DNA of 10,728 nucleotides from Candidatus Limnocylindrales bacterium (GCA_030647575.1 JAUSJS010000136.1:1-10728), one strand, 5' to 3'. Positions 1 to 9,279 are shown, numbered from the stretch's first letter. Notes: generated by a model from the letters alone, not told the origin. A program made the numbers and translations.

Positions 1-183
1 CGGAGGGCCGGGGTCGGAGGCTGGGTTCTGGCGGCGCACCGTCAAACGACGCTCGAACTCCCGCCGATTGTCACGCAGGTATGCGCCGCAGCGCGGGCAA
101 CGGCGCTCCTCGGCGAACAGCGCCTCGAGCGGAGCGACGGTGTAGATCTGCCGTCCGCACGACCAGCAGGCGAGCTTGGGCAT
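1..183 (-). CDS. Small zinc-ribbon protein (C-terminus outside window)
   Basis: The frame opens with ATG and gives 61 residues before the window edge, so the C-terminus is missing. Two knuckles, C6-W-S-C9 and C29-P-R-C32, are 19 residues apart, the arrangement of a four-cysteine zinc ribbon. After the second knuckle the chain becomes strongly basic (repeated Arg), then Pro-rich, which looks like a flexible nucleic-acid or protein contact tail. It starts 13 nt after the stop of the TrpB-like gene, with only a weak AGGT as ribosome site, so translation probably depends on the upstream gene. I do not recognise a named family. A zinc-binding regulator or scaffold is possible, but only the metal site can be seen. 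No hydrophobic segment is visible, so it is probably cytoplasmic. Confidence 0.72.
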   Translation of the reverse strand, partial: MPKLACWSCGRQIYTVAPLEALFAEERRCPRCGAYLRDNRREFERRLTVRRQNPASDPGPP

Positions 184-196
184 TCGGGCGACCTGG

Positions 197-1567
197 TCAG
201 ACCTGCGGCAGGCCGGCCAGGGCAGCCTCGACCCGCTCGAGCGGATATTCGTAGTCCTCCAGGGTTCCCGCCAGATATTGCTCATAGGCCGACAGGTCGA
301 AGTGGCCGTGACCGCAGAGGTTGAACAGGATGACCCTCGACTCGCCCGCCTCCTTGGCCGCGAGCGCCTCATCGATGGCGACCCGGATCGCGTGGGTCGG
401 CTCCGGAGCCGGCAGGATTCCCTCGGCCCGGGCAAATGTCACACCGGCGGCAAAACTCGAGCGCTGGTGGACGCTGCGCGCCTCGATCAGGTCGTGCTGC
501 TTGAGCAGGCTGACCAGGGGTGACATCCCGTGATAGCGCAGGCCACCCGCGTGGATCGGCTCGGGGATGAAGTCCGAGCCGAGGGTGTACATCTTCACGA
601 GCGGGGTCATCTTGCCGGTATCGCCGAAGTCGTAGGCATAGACGCCGCGTGTCAGGCTGGGCGCGGCCTCTGGTTCGGCGGCAATGACGCGGTGCTTTGC
701 CCCGTCGCGGAAGTTGCGCCCAAGGAATGGGAAGGTGAGCCCGGCGAAGTTGGAACCCCCACCCGTGCAACCGATCACGATGTCCGGCGACTCGCCGGCC
801 ATCGACATCTGCTCGAGTGCCTCCTGCCCGATCACCGTCTGGTGGAGGAGGACGTGGTTGAGCACGGATCCGAGGGCGTACTTCGTGTCGTCGCGGGTCG
901 CCGCGTCCTCGACCGCCTCGCTGATCGCCATCCCCAGCGAACCTGGGGTGTCCGGCGTGACCGCCAGGACTGTCCGCCCGTAATTCGTGGTCAGCGAGGG
1001 GCTGGCCACGACCTCGGCGCCGTAGGTTTCCATCAGGATCCGGCGGTACGGCTTCTGGTCGTAGCTCGCCCGGACCATGTAGACCTTGACCTCGAGGCCG
1101 AACATGGCACCCGCGAACGCGAGGGCGCTCCCCCACTGGCCGGCGCCGGTCTCGGTGGCGAGCCGCTTGACCCCCTGCTCCTTGTTGAAGAAGGCCTGCG
1201 CGATTGCGGTGTTCGGCTTGTGGCTGCCGGACGGGCTGCCGCCCTCGTACTTGTAGTAGATGTGGGCCGGCGTATCGAGGGCGCGCTCCAGGCGATGGGC
1301 CCGGTAGAGGGGACTCGGCCGGTAGAGCCGGTAGGCATCGCGGACCGGCTCGGGAATTTCGATCTCCCGCTCGGTCGAGACCTCCTGGCCGATCAGCGCC
1401 ATGGGAAAGAGCGGTGCGAGGTCGTCCGGTCCGATCGGCTGGCCCGTGCCGGGGTGGAGCGGCGGCGAGGGCGGGACGGGAAGGTCCGCCACGATGTTGT
1501 ACCAGGCGCGCGGAATATGTGACTCATCGAGCACGAACTTGGTCTGTCGAGGCTCCGACGGCGCCAT
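197..1567 (-). CDS. trpB: TrpB2-type tryptophan synthase beta-like PLP enzyme
   Basis: This 456-residue protein belongs to the TrpB-related (TrpB2) branch of fold-type II pyridoxal-phosphate enzymes, which condense indole with serine (or a phosphorylated serine) to make tryptophan. K117 in GSHKPN is the expected Schiff-base lysine, ETGAGQWG at 139-146 corresponds to the substrate-carboxylate loop with its catalytic acid, and GCTGGGSN at 266-273 is the phosphate-binding loop. Its length of about 450 residues and long N-terminal extension (residues 1-80) fit TrpB2 rather than classical TrpB of about 400. The ATG is supported by AGGAG six nt upstream. No trpA, trpC or trpF lies nearby, in line with TrpB2 acting alone or in indole salvage. 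It sits 56 nt after the Pro-rich gene and 13 nt before the zinc-ribbon gene. A related beta-elimination role cannot be excluded. Confidence 0.93.
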   Translation of the reverse strand: MAPSEPRQTKFVLDESHIPRAWYNIVADLPVPPSPPLHPGTGQPIGPDDLAPLFPMALIGQEVSTEREIEIPEPVRDAYRLYRPSPLYRAHRLERALDTPAHIYYKYEGGSPSGSHKPNTAIAQAFFNKEQGVKRLATETGAGQWGSALAFAGAMFGLEVKVYMVRASYDQKPYRRILMETYGAEVVASPSLTTNYGRTVLAVTPDTPGSLGMAISEAVEDAATRDDTKYALGSVLNHVLLHQTVIGQEALEQMSMAGESPDIVIGCTGGGSNFAGLTFPFLGRNFRDGAKHRVIAAEPEAAPSLTRGVYAYDFGDTGKMTPLVKMYTLGSDFIPEPIHAGGLRYHGMSPLVSLLKQHDLIEARSVHQRSSFAAGVTFARAEGILPAPEPTHAIRVAIDEALAAKEAGESRVILFNLCGHGHFDLSAYEQYLAGTLEDYEYPLERVEAALAGLPQV

Positions 1568-1623
1568 GGAAGTCTCCTGCCTGATGCGGTGCGACCTGGC
1601 GGACGCCCGGTCGGGACGCGAGC

Positions 1624-2532
<909 letters not shown>

Positions 2533-2583
2533 CGGTGGCCCCCCTCACCCTGATGGTAGCATCCTGGCCGCCTCGCCGACGGG

Positions 2584-3225
2584 TCAGCCGAGCTCCTCGG
2601 CTCCCCCGAGGTCGACCAGCTCGAGCGGCGCATAGCGGGCGGGCCCCCCGCCCGTCAGGCTCTCGAACAACCCGATCCGCTCGACGCGAAACGCGACCCG
2701 CAGCGCTGCCGCAGCCTCCTCGAGCCGGGCACCGATGCTCGAGCCAGCGGGCACGCCATCGGCTCTCGCCAGCGTCAGATGGGCACGAAACGGCCGTGTC
2801 TCGGGAGGCCAGCCGGCGTCCACCAGGGCTCGATCGACCTGGGCCGCAAGACTCGCCAGCGAGTCGGCGCCGTCACGCACGCCCAACCAGAGCGCGCGCG
2901 GATGCGCGGCCGTGGGGAATGTTCCGGCACCACCGATCGCCAGGTCGAACGGGTCGGCGGCGGCCGCCGCGAAGTGGACCGCTGCGCGAGCGGCCCCGAC
3001 CCGATCCTCGAGCGTCGGACCCAGGAACCGCAGGGTCAGATGAAGGCCGTCCAGCCGAACCCAGCGGACGTCACGACCGCCGCCCGGCACCCCGGCTGCG
3101 CGGACCCGCTCGACCAGCTCGGCAACCGCTGCGGCGGCCTGGTCCGGCAGGGGCGTGGCGATGAAGATGCGGCGACCCGGCAGATCGGCACCCGGCCAGC
3201 GCGGCCGCCTGTTCGGGCCGGTCAC
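2584..3225 (-). CDS. thpR: RNA 2',3'-cyclic phosphodiesterase (ThpR/LigT-like)
   Basis: This 213-residue member of the 2H phosphoesterase superfamily opens RNA 2',3'-cyclic phosphates to 2'-phosphomonoesters; related enzymes can also ligate tRNA halves weakly in vitro. The two defining HxT motifs are present and properly spaced: H62-L-T64 in HLTLRFLG and H149-L-T151 in HLTLARA. The fold starts at GRRIFIATPLP (residues 18-28), and the length is usual for the family. I chose the GTG at 3225-3223 because its GTGA overlaps the TGA of the upstream pyrophosphatase gene, the classic arrangement for coupled translation; an open frame continues upstream but only as out-of-register ppa sequence. A basic 17-residue extension precedes the domain. 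The protein is cytoplasmic, with no membrane segments. Confidence 0.92.
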   Translation of the reverse strand: MTGPNRRPRWPGADLPGRRIFIATPLPDQAAAAVAELVERVRAAGVPGGGRDVRWVRLDGLHLTLRFLGPTLEDRVGAARAAVHFAAAAADPFDLAIGGAGTFPTAAHPRALWLGVRDGADSLASLAAQVDRALVDAGWPPETRPFRAHLTLARADGVPAGSSIGARLEEAAAALRVAFRVERIGLFESLTGGGPARYAPLELVDLGGAEELG

Positions 3226-3743
3226 GCCGGCGGCGGTCCCTGCTCGTGTCGCCAGGCCGCCCGATCCGTTCGCAGCACGTCCAGCGCCCGCTCGCGATGG
3301 CGCCAGCCGAGGATGTCGACGGTCTTGTCCTCGAGCGCCTTGTAGGTGGCGAAGAACTGCTCGATCTCGACGAGGCGGTGCGGCCGCATCTGGTCGAGCG
3401 CCTCGATGTGCGCCTGGTGTGCGTCGCCCAGGGCGACGCACAGAACCTTGAAGTCGAAACCCTTTTCGTCTCGCATCTCGAGCCCACCAACGGGGCGCGC
3501 CCAGACGTGGCAGCCGGTGAAGGTTGGCTCGTCGATGATCAGCAGGGCGTCGGTATGATCGCCGTCTCCCGCACGGGTTCCCTCGATGAACCCGTAGTCG
3601 AAGTTATAGAAGACGGCCGACGAGAGGACCCGATCCAAGCGGAAGACGCCGGCCGCCTCGTCGAACTCGTACTTGTTGCGACTGCCGCGCGGAATCTCGA
3701 CCACGATTTCGACCACGTCCGGAAACGCTGAGCGGCTGTGCAT
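3222..3743 (-). CDS. ppa: Family I inorganic pyrophosphatase
   Basis: This 173-residue soluble enzyme hydrolyses pyrophosphate to phosphate with Mg2+ and pulls nucleic-acid, aminoacyl-tRNA and other biosyntheses forward. EIPRGSRNKYEFD at residues 16-28 matches the conserved N-terminal active-site strand, including K24 and E26. The family's later residues also appear: R38, Y50, D92, D97, K99 and the Y134-K135 pair in FFATYKALE. The central metal loop is present at 60-65 but reads DGDHTD where the family normally has DGDPxD with a hydrophobic residue; the three aspartates are kept. The ATG was chosen because it places the domain start where family members begin. The ribosome site is weak (GGCGAG close to the start). 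It heads the five-gene run ending at the window edge and overlaps thpR by four bases. Confidence 0.95.
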   Translation of the reverse strand: MHSRSAFPDVVEIVVEIPRGSRNKYEFDEAAGVFRLDRVLSSAVFYNFDYGFIEGTRAGDGDHTDALLIIDEPTFTGCHVWARPVGGLEMRDEKGFDFKVLCVALGDAHQAHIEALDQMRPHRLVEIEQFFATYKALEDKTVDILGWRHRERALDVLRTDRAAWRHEQGPPPA

Positions 3744-4226
3744 CTCGCCACGATACCCCGGGCGGGCTCGCGGCCGGTCAGTCGGCGCGGCTCGGCTCGG
3801 CCATCCCTCAAAAGACGCGCCGAGTGACTCATGAGGCTGCCGATCAGTCGGTCGCCTCTCAGATACTCGCCCCATGACTTGATGGTGTGATTGGCAAGCG
3901 AAATGAGGCTCGTTGCGCCGTCGGTCGTTGCCGATTCGTGCTCACGGGAAGCGCGGCGACCCCGGGCTCGGGGCCGTCATGGGTACCGTGGGTGCCTCGC
4001 ACTCCAGCGCGAGTCCCCCGGCGAATATCTGAGGGGCGCCGTTGGGGGGCCGCCGATCACGAGCCCGGAATGGCGACCCGTGACGCTTCTGGTGGCTGGT
4101 CCCCCGGGCGCGGCTCGGCGGTCCCGGGGCAAGGCGCCAGCGAGCACGGGAGCGAGCGCAGGGCTGACGTGCGTGAGCGAGCGCGCGCAGCCGGCAACGC
4201 CACCATGGGGCGGCCCAGCCGCGCCG
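3744..4226. other. Gene-free spacer between dnaB-like gene and ppa
   Basis: I see no convincing gene on either strand here. It must carry the 3' end of the dnaB-like transcript and probably the ppa promoter, although I could not pick a good -35/-10 pair. A GC-rich inverted repeat, CCCCGGG (4102-4108) and CCCGGGG (4123-4129) with a 14-nt loop, follows the dnaB-like stop by about 100 nt but has no T tract, so it is at best a poor intrinsic terminator. The perfect 8-bp palindrome CTCATGAG lies at 3828-3835. The 4130-4190 stretch is rich in GAGCGAGCG-type words. Confidence 0.5.
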
Positions 4227-5303
4227 TCAGTCGTTGTAGAGACGCTCCTCGATCAGCTTCTCCTGCACCGTCCGCCCGTTCGGGTCGAAGCAGCTGAACT
4301 CGAAGTGCTTCTCGAACTCGAGGTCCACGTTGTCCTGGCCGCCGCGATTCTTCTCGACCGAGATCACCACCCAGTCGCGGAAGCGCTGCGCCTGGTACGG
4401 GTTGAACTCGATGTTGACCTTGGCAACGATGTGGTACTTCTCGTTGAGGATCAGGATGATGTCAGCCTCGTAGTTGATCGCCGACGAGCCGCGGAGGTGG
4501 TAGTTGCGCAGGCGCTGGGCCTTCAGGCCCTCCTTGTCGGCGGCCACGATGCAGACCAAGGGCACTTCCTCGGCCAGGGCGATGTCCTTGAGGCCGTTGA
4601 CCAGGTAGGTGACCTTCTCTGTCTCGTTCTCCGGCTCGGGGATCTGCGGGACCTTCTGGAGGTAGTCCACGAAGACCAGCAGGCGCCGGTCACCCGACAG
4701 CTTGCGGTGCTCCTGGACGAGCTTGCGGATGTTATCGATGGTGGACGCCGTCTGCGAGCCGCGCATCAGGAAGAGGTTCTGTCCGTAGCGCGCGATCCGG
4801 TCCATCGACGGGCGCAGGCGCGGGTTGTTGGCCATCTGGGCGTTGGCCTCGCCCTCCGCCATCCAGGTCCCGAGAATCTCCTTGCGGACGTCCTGGATCT
4901 TGATCGCACCGGTCTTGTGGGGCAGGTGGGCCAGGGCCGATTCCATGGCGATCAGCCGGTTGAGCAGGTACTGCTCGTCGTGCTCGAAGCAGATGTAGAG
5001 CACGTTGGCCTGACCGCCTGATGCCACGTTGCGCGCCATCTGGAGGGCCATGGTCGTCTTGCCGGTGCCCTGCGCCCCGCCGATCAGCAGCAGCTCACCG
5101 GTCCGCAACCCCGACCCGATGGTCTTGTCGAGCGGCGTGAAGCCGAGCGGCACGGGCTGGTATTCGGAAACCTGACCACTGGTGACCTTCTCGTTGAGGT
5201 CGACCAGGACGTCCAGCGCTGAGCGCGGCGTCAGGCTGCCGTTGTCGGTATCAAGGCGCCAGGTCGGCGCCTTCACGTTCGTATCGGGAGCGTCGGTAGT
5301 CAC
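4227..5303 (-). CDS. Stand-alone DnaB C-terminal-type RecA-fold ATPase
   Basis: This 358-residue protein carries a RecA-like motor core of the DnaB/RepA helicase class. Walker A is GGAQGTGKTT at 75-84, a helicase-type acidic FEHDE lies at 106-110, Walker B LLVFVDYLQ at 208-216, and the DnaB signature region LRGSSAINYEAD at 270-281. K318 and R320 in VEKNRGG match the DnaB lysine/arginine-finger pair that reaches the neighbouring subunit, so a ring is plausible. Two things differ from replicative DnaB: the helical N-terminal (primase-binding) domain is absent, replaced by about 50 unstructured residues, and the usual Ser-Gln sensor after Walker B reads VAADKEG (253-259). The GTG start follows GGAGG by 10 nt; the frame is open further upstream but without family similarity. 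It lies 124 nt after the M20 gene. The substrate is unknown; an accessory helicase or regulatory KaiC-like ATPase are alternatives. Confidence 0.87.
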   Translation of the reverse strand: MTTDAPDTNVKAPTWRLDTDNGSLTPRSALDVLVDLNEKVTSGQVSEYQPVPLGFTPLDKTIGSGLRTGELLLIGGAQGTGKTTMALQMARNVASGGQANVLYICFEHDEQYLLNRLIAMESALAHLPHKTGAIKIQDVRKEILGTWMAEGEANAQMANNPRLRPSMDRIARYGQNLFLMRGSQTASTIDNIRKLVQEHRKLSGDRRLLVFVDYLQKVPQIPEPENETEKVTYLVNGLKDIALAEEVPLVCIVAADKEGLKAQRLRNYHLRGSSAINYEADIILILNEKYHIVAKVNIEFNPYQAQRFRDWVVISVEKNRGGQDNVDLEFEKHFEFSCFDPNGRTVQEKLIEERLYND

Positions 5304-5313
5304 GCGGTCGATT

Positions 5314-5318
5314 CCTCC
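5314..5318 (-). promoter_or_regulatory. Shine-Dalgarno fixing the GTG start of the DnaB-like gene
   Basis: GGAGG on the minus strand lies 10 nt before the GTG at 5303-5301. No ATG, GTG or TTG in this frame lies closer, and upstream of this site the frame has no similarity to the family, so this is the most likely start. Confidence 0.65.
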
Positions 5319-5427
5319 CCGGATGTGGCGATCGACGGTAGCGTAGCACTCGCCAGCGGCCGAATCATCCACCCAGACCTCTCGGCTCCGCACACGGTCA
5401 CGGCCGGCGCGCTCGTACGACGCGGCT

Positions 5428-6804
5428 TTAGCGTGGAAGAACCGCCAGCTCGTCCCACATCCGGGCGAACATCCGGATGCCCGTCTCGTAGTTGTTGAGG
5501 TCGATCCACTCGTTGGGGGCATGGGCGTGCTCGTCGGGCTGGGAGAAGCCGAGCAGGACGACGGGCAGTCCGAGGATCGAGTCGAAGCTGGCGCAGACTG
5601 GGATCGAGCCGCCTTCGCGGATGTAGACCGGTGCCTGGCCGAAGGTGGCCTCGAGGGCGCGTGCGGCAGCCTGGGTCGCCGGGTGGTCCTGCGGGGTGAG
5701 GCTCGGCCGGCCGCCCCCCAGCTGCCGCACCGTGGTCGTGACGCCGGGCGGGGCGATCTCTTCCACGTAGGCACGGAACGCCTCGAAGATTCGGGCTGGA
5801 TCCTGGGCGGTGACGAGGCGACAGCTGACCTTGGCATGGGCGTGCGCGGGGATGATCGTCTTCGAACCCTCGCCCATGAAGCCGCCCCAGATCCCGTTGA
5901 CATCGAGGGTCGGGCGGGCGCCCTTGCGCTCCAGCACCGAATAGCCGACCTCCCCGACCAGGGCGGGCACGCCCAGCCGCTGGCGGAAGGCTTCCTCGTC
6001 GAACGGCAACGCGGCGATGGCGGCGCGCTCCGCTTCGGTCAGGGCCACGACGTTGTCGTAGAAGCCCGGAATCCGGATCCGCCCGTCGGGTCCCTTGAGC
6101 GCGGCGATGATCTGGGCGAGGGCGTTGACCGGGTTCTCGACGACGCCCCCGTAGCCACCCGAGTGGACGTCCACCGGCGTGCCCACGACGTCGATTTGCG
6201 CGTACATCAGGCCGCGCAGGCCGATCGTGATGGCCGGACGGTTGCCCTCGAAGAACCCGGTGTCGCTGATGATCACGACGTCGGCAGCCAGGCGTTTCGC
6301 GTTCGCCGCGAGCCAGCGGTCGAGGTTCTCCGACCCCGACTCCTCCTCGCCCTCGAAGACGTATTTGACGTTGACCGGCAGCGCGCCGCGTGTCGTGAGC
6401 AGCGCTTCGGCGGCCATGACGTGGGCGTGGACATGGCCCTTGTCGTCGGCGGCGCCGCGCGCCAGCAGGCGGTCGCCCACGATGATCGGCTCGAACGGCG
6501 GCGACGTCCACAGCTCGAGCGGGTCCACGGGCTGGACGTCGTAGTGCCCGTAGACGAGGACGGTCGGCGCGTCCGGCGCGTGGAGCCAGTCCGCGTAGAC
6601 CACGGGACGGCCGCCGGTCTCGGCGACCTCGGCATGCTCCAGGCCGGCTTCGGTGAGGGCGTCCGCCAGCCACTGAGCCGCGCGACGGCAGTCCTCGGCG
6701 TGCTGCGGCAACGCCGAGATGCTCGGGATCCGCAGGAATGCCAGATACGAGTCGTAGCGACCCTTGCGGGTCGCTACGAGATGTTCCTCGAGGGTGGCGC
6801 CCAT
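5428..6804 (-). CDS. M20-family metallopeptidase (dipeptidase-like)
   Basis: This is a 458-residue di-zinc hydrolase of the M20 family, carnosinase/CNDP-like branch, which removes residues from dipeptides or short peptides. Likely metal ligands and catalytic residues, by analogy with human CN2, are H87 (GHYDVQP), the bridging D120 (GAADDKGH), the base E154 and ligand E155 (EGEEESGS), D181 (ISDTGFF) and H428 (EHAHAPNE). The dimerisation (lid) domain occupies about 200-320, with VDVHSGGYGG at 211-220. There is no signal peptide, so it is probably cytoplasmic. The ATG at 6804 lies 11 nt after the ftsH stop; a GTG nine nt earlier is an alternative. Neither start has a clear SD, so coupling to ftsH translation is likely. 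FtsH releases short peptides, so a downstream peptidase role is a reasonable inference. A strong hairpin is embedded at codons 9-18. Confidence 0.92.
   Translation of the reverse strand: MGATLEEHLVATRKGRYDSYLAFLRIPSISALPQHAEDCRRAAQWLADALTEAGLEHAEVAETGGRPVVYADWLHAPDAPTVLVYGHYDVQPVDPLELWTSPPFEPIIVGDRLLARGAADDKGHVHAHVMAAEALLTTRGALPVNVKYVFEGEEESGSENLDRWLAANAKRLAADVVIISDTGFFEGNRPAITIGLRGLMYAQIDVVGTPVDVHSGGYGGVVENPVNALAQIIAALKGPDGRIRIPGFYDNVVALTEAERAAIAALPFDEEAFRQRLGVPALVGEVGYSVLERKGARPTLDVNGIWGGFMGEGSKTIIPAHAHAKVSCRLVTAQDPARIFEAFRAYVEEIAPPGVTTTVRQLGGGRPSLTPQDHPATQAAARALEATFGQAPVYIREGGSIPVCASFDSILGLPVVLLGFSQPDEHAHAPNEWIDLNNYETGIRMFARMWDELAVLPR
6752..6779 (-). repeat. 12-bp perfect hairpin with GCAA tetraloop inside M20 start
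   Basis: Bases 6752-6763 and 6768-6779 are exact reverse complements (TCGTAGCGACCC and GGGTCGCTACGA), separated by four bases. In the minus-strand transcript the loop reads GCAA, a GNRA tetraloop. The stem begins at nucleotide 26 of the M20 reading frame and ends at nucleotide 53, within reach of an initiating ribosome. The encoded peptide in this segment (about LVATRKGRYDS) is not itself a recognised motif. Confidence 0.85.
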
Positions 6805-6815
6805 GGCGACCACGG

Positions 6816-8717
<1,902 letters not shown>

Positions 8718-8723
8718 GAGAAG

Positions 8724-8728
8724 CCTCC
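8724..8728 (-). promoter_or_regulatory. Shine-Dalgarno for the ftsH TTG start
   Basis: GGAGG on the minus strand is followed by six bases and then TTG (8717-8715). No ATG or GTG start in frame lies near it, so this site decides the unusual TTG start. Confidence 0.85.
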
Positions 8729-8768
8729 GGATCGAACAGGCGACGACCGTGCGCCGCTGGTGGAGCCG

Positions 8769-8774
8769 AGTATA
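8769..8774 (-). promoter_or_regulatory. Possible -10 element of the ftsH promoter
   Basis: TATACT on the minus strand (five of six to TATAAT) sits about 50 nt before the ftsH start codon, a normal leader length. The sequence 16-18 nt further upstream is G-rich and does not resemble TTGACA, so the promoter would depend on the -10 or on another sigma factor. Confidence 0.35.
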
Positions 8775-8984
8775 GCCATGAGTGCGTGAGCGCCCCCCTG
8801 ACGGAGGTCATGGCCCTCATCCAGAGATACGGACTGCCGCAAGGCGCGGATGGTGGCATCGACGAACGTGAAGGAATCGAAACGGCCCACCGTCAGCGGC
8901 GGAGCCGTAGGGGCTCACCGGTCGCAGGCCGCTTGTGCACCCGATGACCATATCGGACGTTCGTGAGCCGTTCGGCGTGCCGCG

Positions 8985-9001
8985 TGTGCATCGAATGCAC
9001 A
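8985..9001. repeat. Perfect 7-3-7 inverted repeat, operator-like
   Basis: TGTGCAT and ATGCACA are perfect complements around a 3-base centre (cga). A compact symmetric 17-bp site in a non-coding stretch is typical of a homodimeric regulator's operator. It lies about 270 nt upstream of ftsH and 160 nt beyond the tRNA 3' end. No owner regulator is seen in the window. Confidence 0.5.
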
Positions 9002-9163
9002 GGAACGGATCATTGGGCCGCTCGCACGTCGATTCTGTGCGTTAGGTTGACCAGATCGACCCATTTGGCCGTTCATGCTGTTCGTTATGGTCGCCACGCG
9101 CACTGCCGGGCGACGAGGCCACGCCCCTCGGAGAGCCGGAGGCCATCGTCACGATGTCGGGGT

Positions 9164-9238
9164 TGGTAGCGGAGGGCGGATTCGAACCACCGACCAAGGG
9201 CTTATGAGTCCCCTGCTCTACCACTGAGCTACTCCGCC
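9164..9238 (-). tRNA. tRNA with anticodon CAT (Met elongator or Ile2 type)
   Basis: A 75-nt cloverleaf folds on the minus strand: acceptor GGCGGAG with CTCCGCT (G1-T72 wobble), D arm GCTC/GAGC, anticodon arm GGGGA-CTCATAA-GCCCT, T arm GGTGG-TTCGAAT-CCGCC, discriminator A and an encoded CCA end. The anticodon CAT is at 9206-9204. Initiator hallmarks (unpaired position 1:72, three G-C pairs at the base of the anticodon stem) are not met, so it is elongator Met, or tRNA-Ile2 whose C34 is changed to lysidine. The AGGxGACTCATAA...CTTGGTCG pattern and G27-T43 resemble E. coli tRNA-Ile2, which leaves the identity open. A31 faces G39 as a mismatch next to the loop, which is odd. It is divergent from the integrase gene. 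Confidence 0.93.
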
Positions 9239-9251
9239 ACGGAGTCACGCT

Positions 9252-9270
9252 CAGTTACACGACATAACTG
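9252..9270. repeat. 6-7-6 inverted repeat between tRNA and integrase
   Basis: CAGTTA (9252-9257) and TAACTG (9265-9270) flank a 7-base centre. This geometry fits either a tyrosine-recombinase core site or a repressor operator. It lies 13 nt before the tRNA 5' end and just upstream of the integrase -35 box. The word CAGTTAT also occurs at 9339-9345, over the integrase start codon. Confidence 0.55.
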
Positions 9271-9279
9271 GCGCCGAGC

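Larger units (their letters stand above)
8718..9163. other. Gene-poor spacer between ftsH and the tRNA
   Basis: No convincing coding region is visible. A 45-codon open frame at 8810-8947 (plus) has GGAGG only two bases before its ATG and no recognisable product. Two compact dyads stand out: TGTGCATcgaATGCACA at 8985-9001 and CATCGTcACGATG at 9144-9156, the latter shortly after the tRNA 3' end, where a short processing or termination structure might sit. No T-rich tract follows it. Confidence 0.45.

Noticed and set aside
1568..1623. A possible T-box or tryptophan riboswitch before the TrpB-like gene.
   Set aside because: The gap is only 56 nt, with no T-box sequence or antiterminator-like structure visible.
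4102..4129. A CCCCGGG...CCCGGGG hairpin as terminator of the dnaB-like transcript.
   Set aside because: It has a 14-nt loop, only 7 pairs and no T tract, and lies about 100 nt from the stop. It is mentioned only in the spacer entry.
3891..5021. A long plus-strand open frame crossing the spacer and antisense to the DnaB-like gene.
   Set aside because: Most of it is the complement of a gene with clear helicase motifs; the rest has no recognisable domain or ribosome site.
8810..8947. A 45-codon plus-strand open frame with a nearby GGAGG.
   Set aside because: The SD is only two bases from the ATG, and the peptide is basic and low-complexity with no recognised features.
9042..9248. A minus-strand open frame containing SSVVEQGTHKPLVGGSNPPSA.
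   Set aside because: This peptide is the familiar false translation of a tRNA gene; the tRNA itself lies at 9164-9238.
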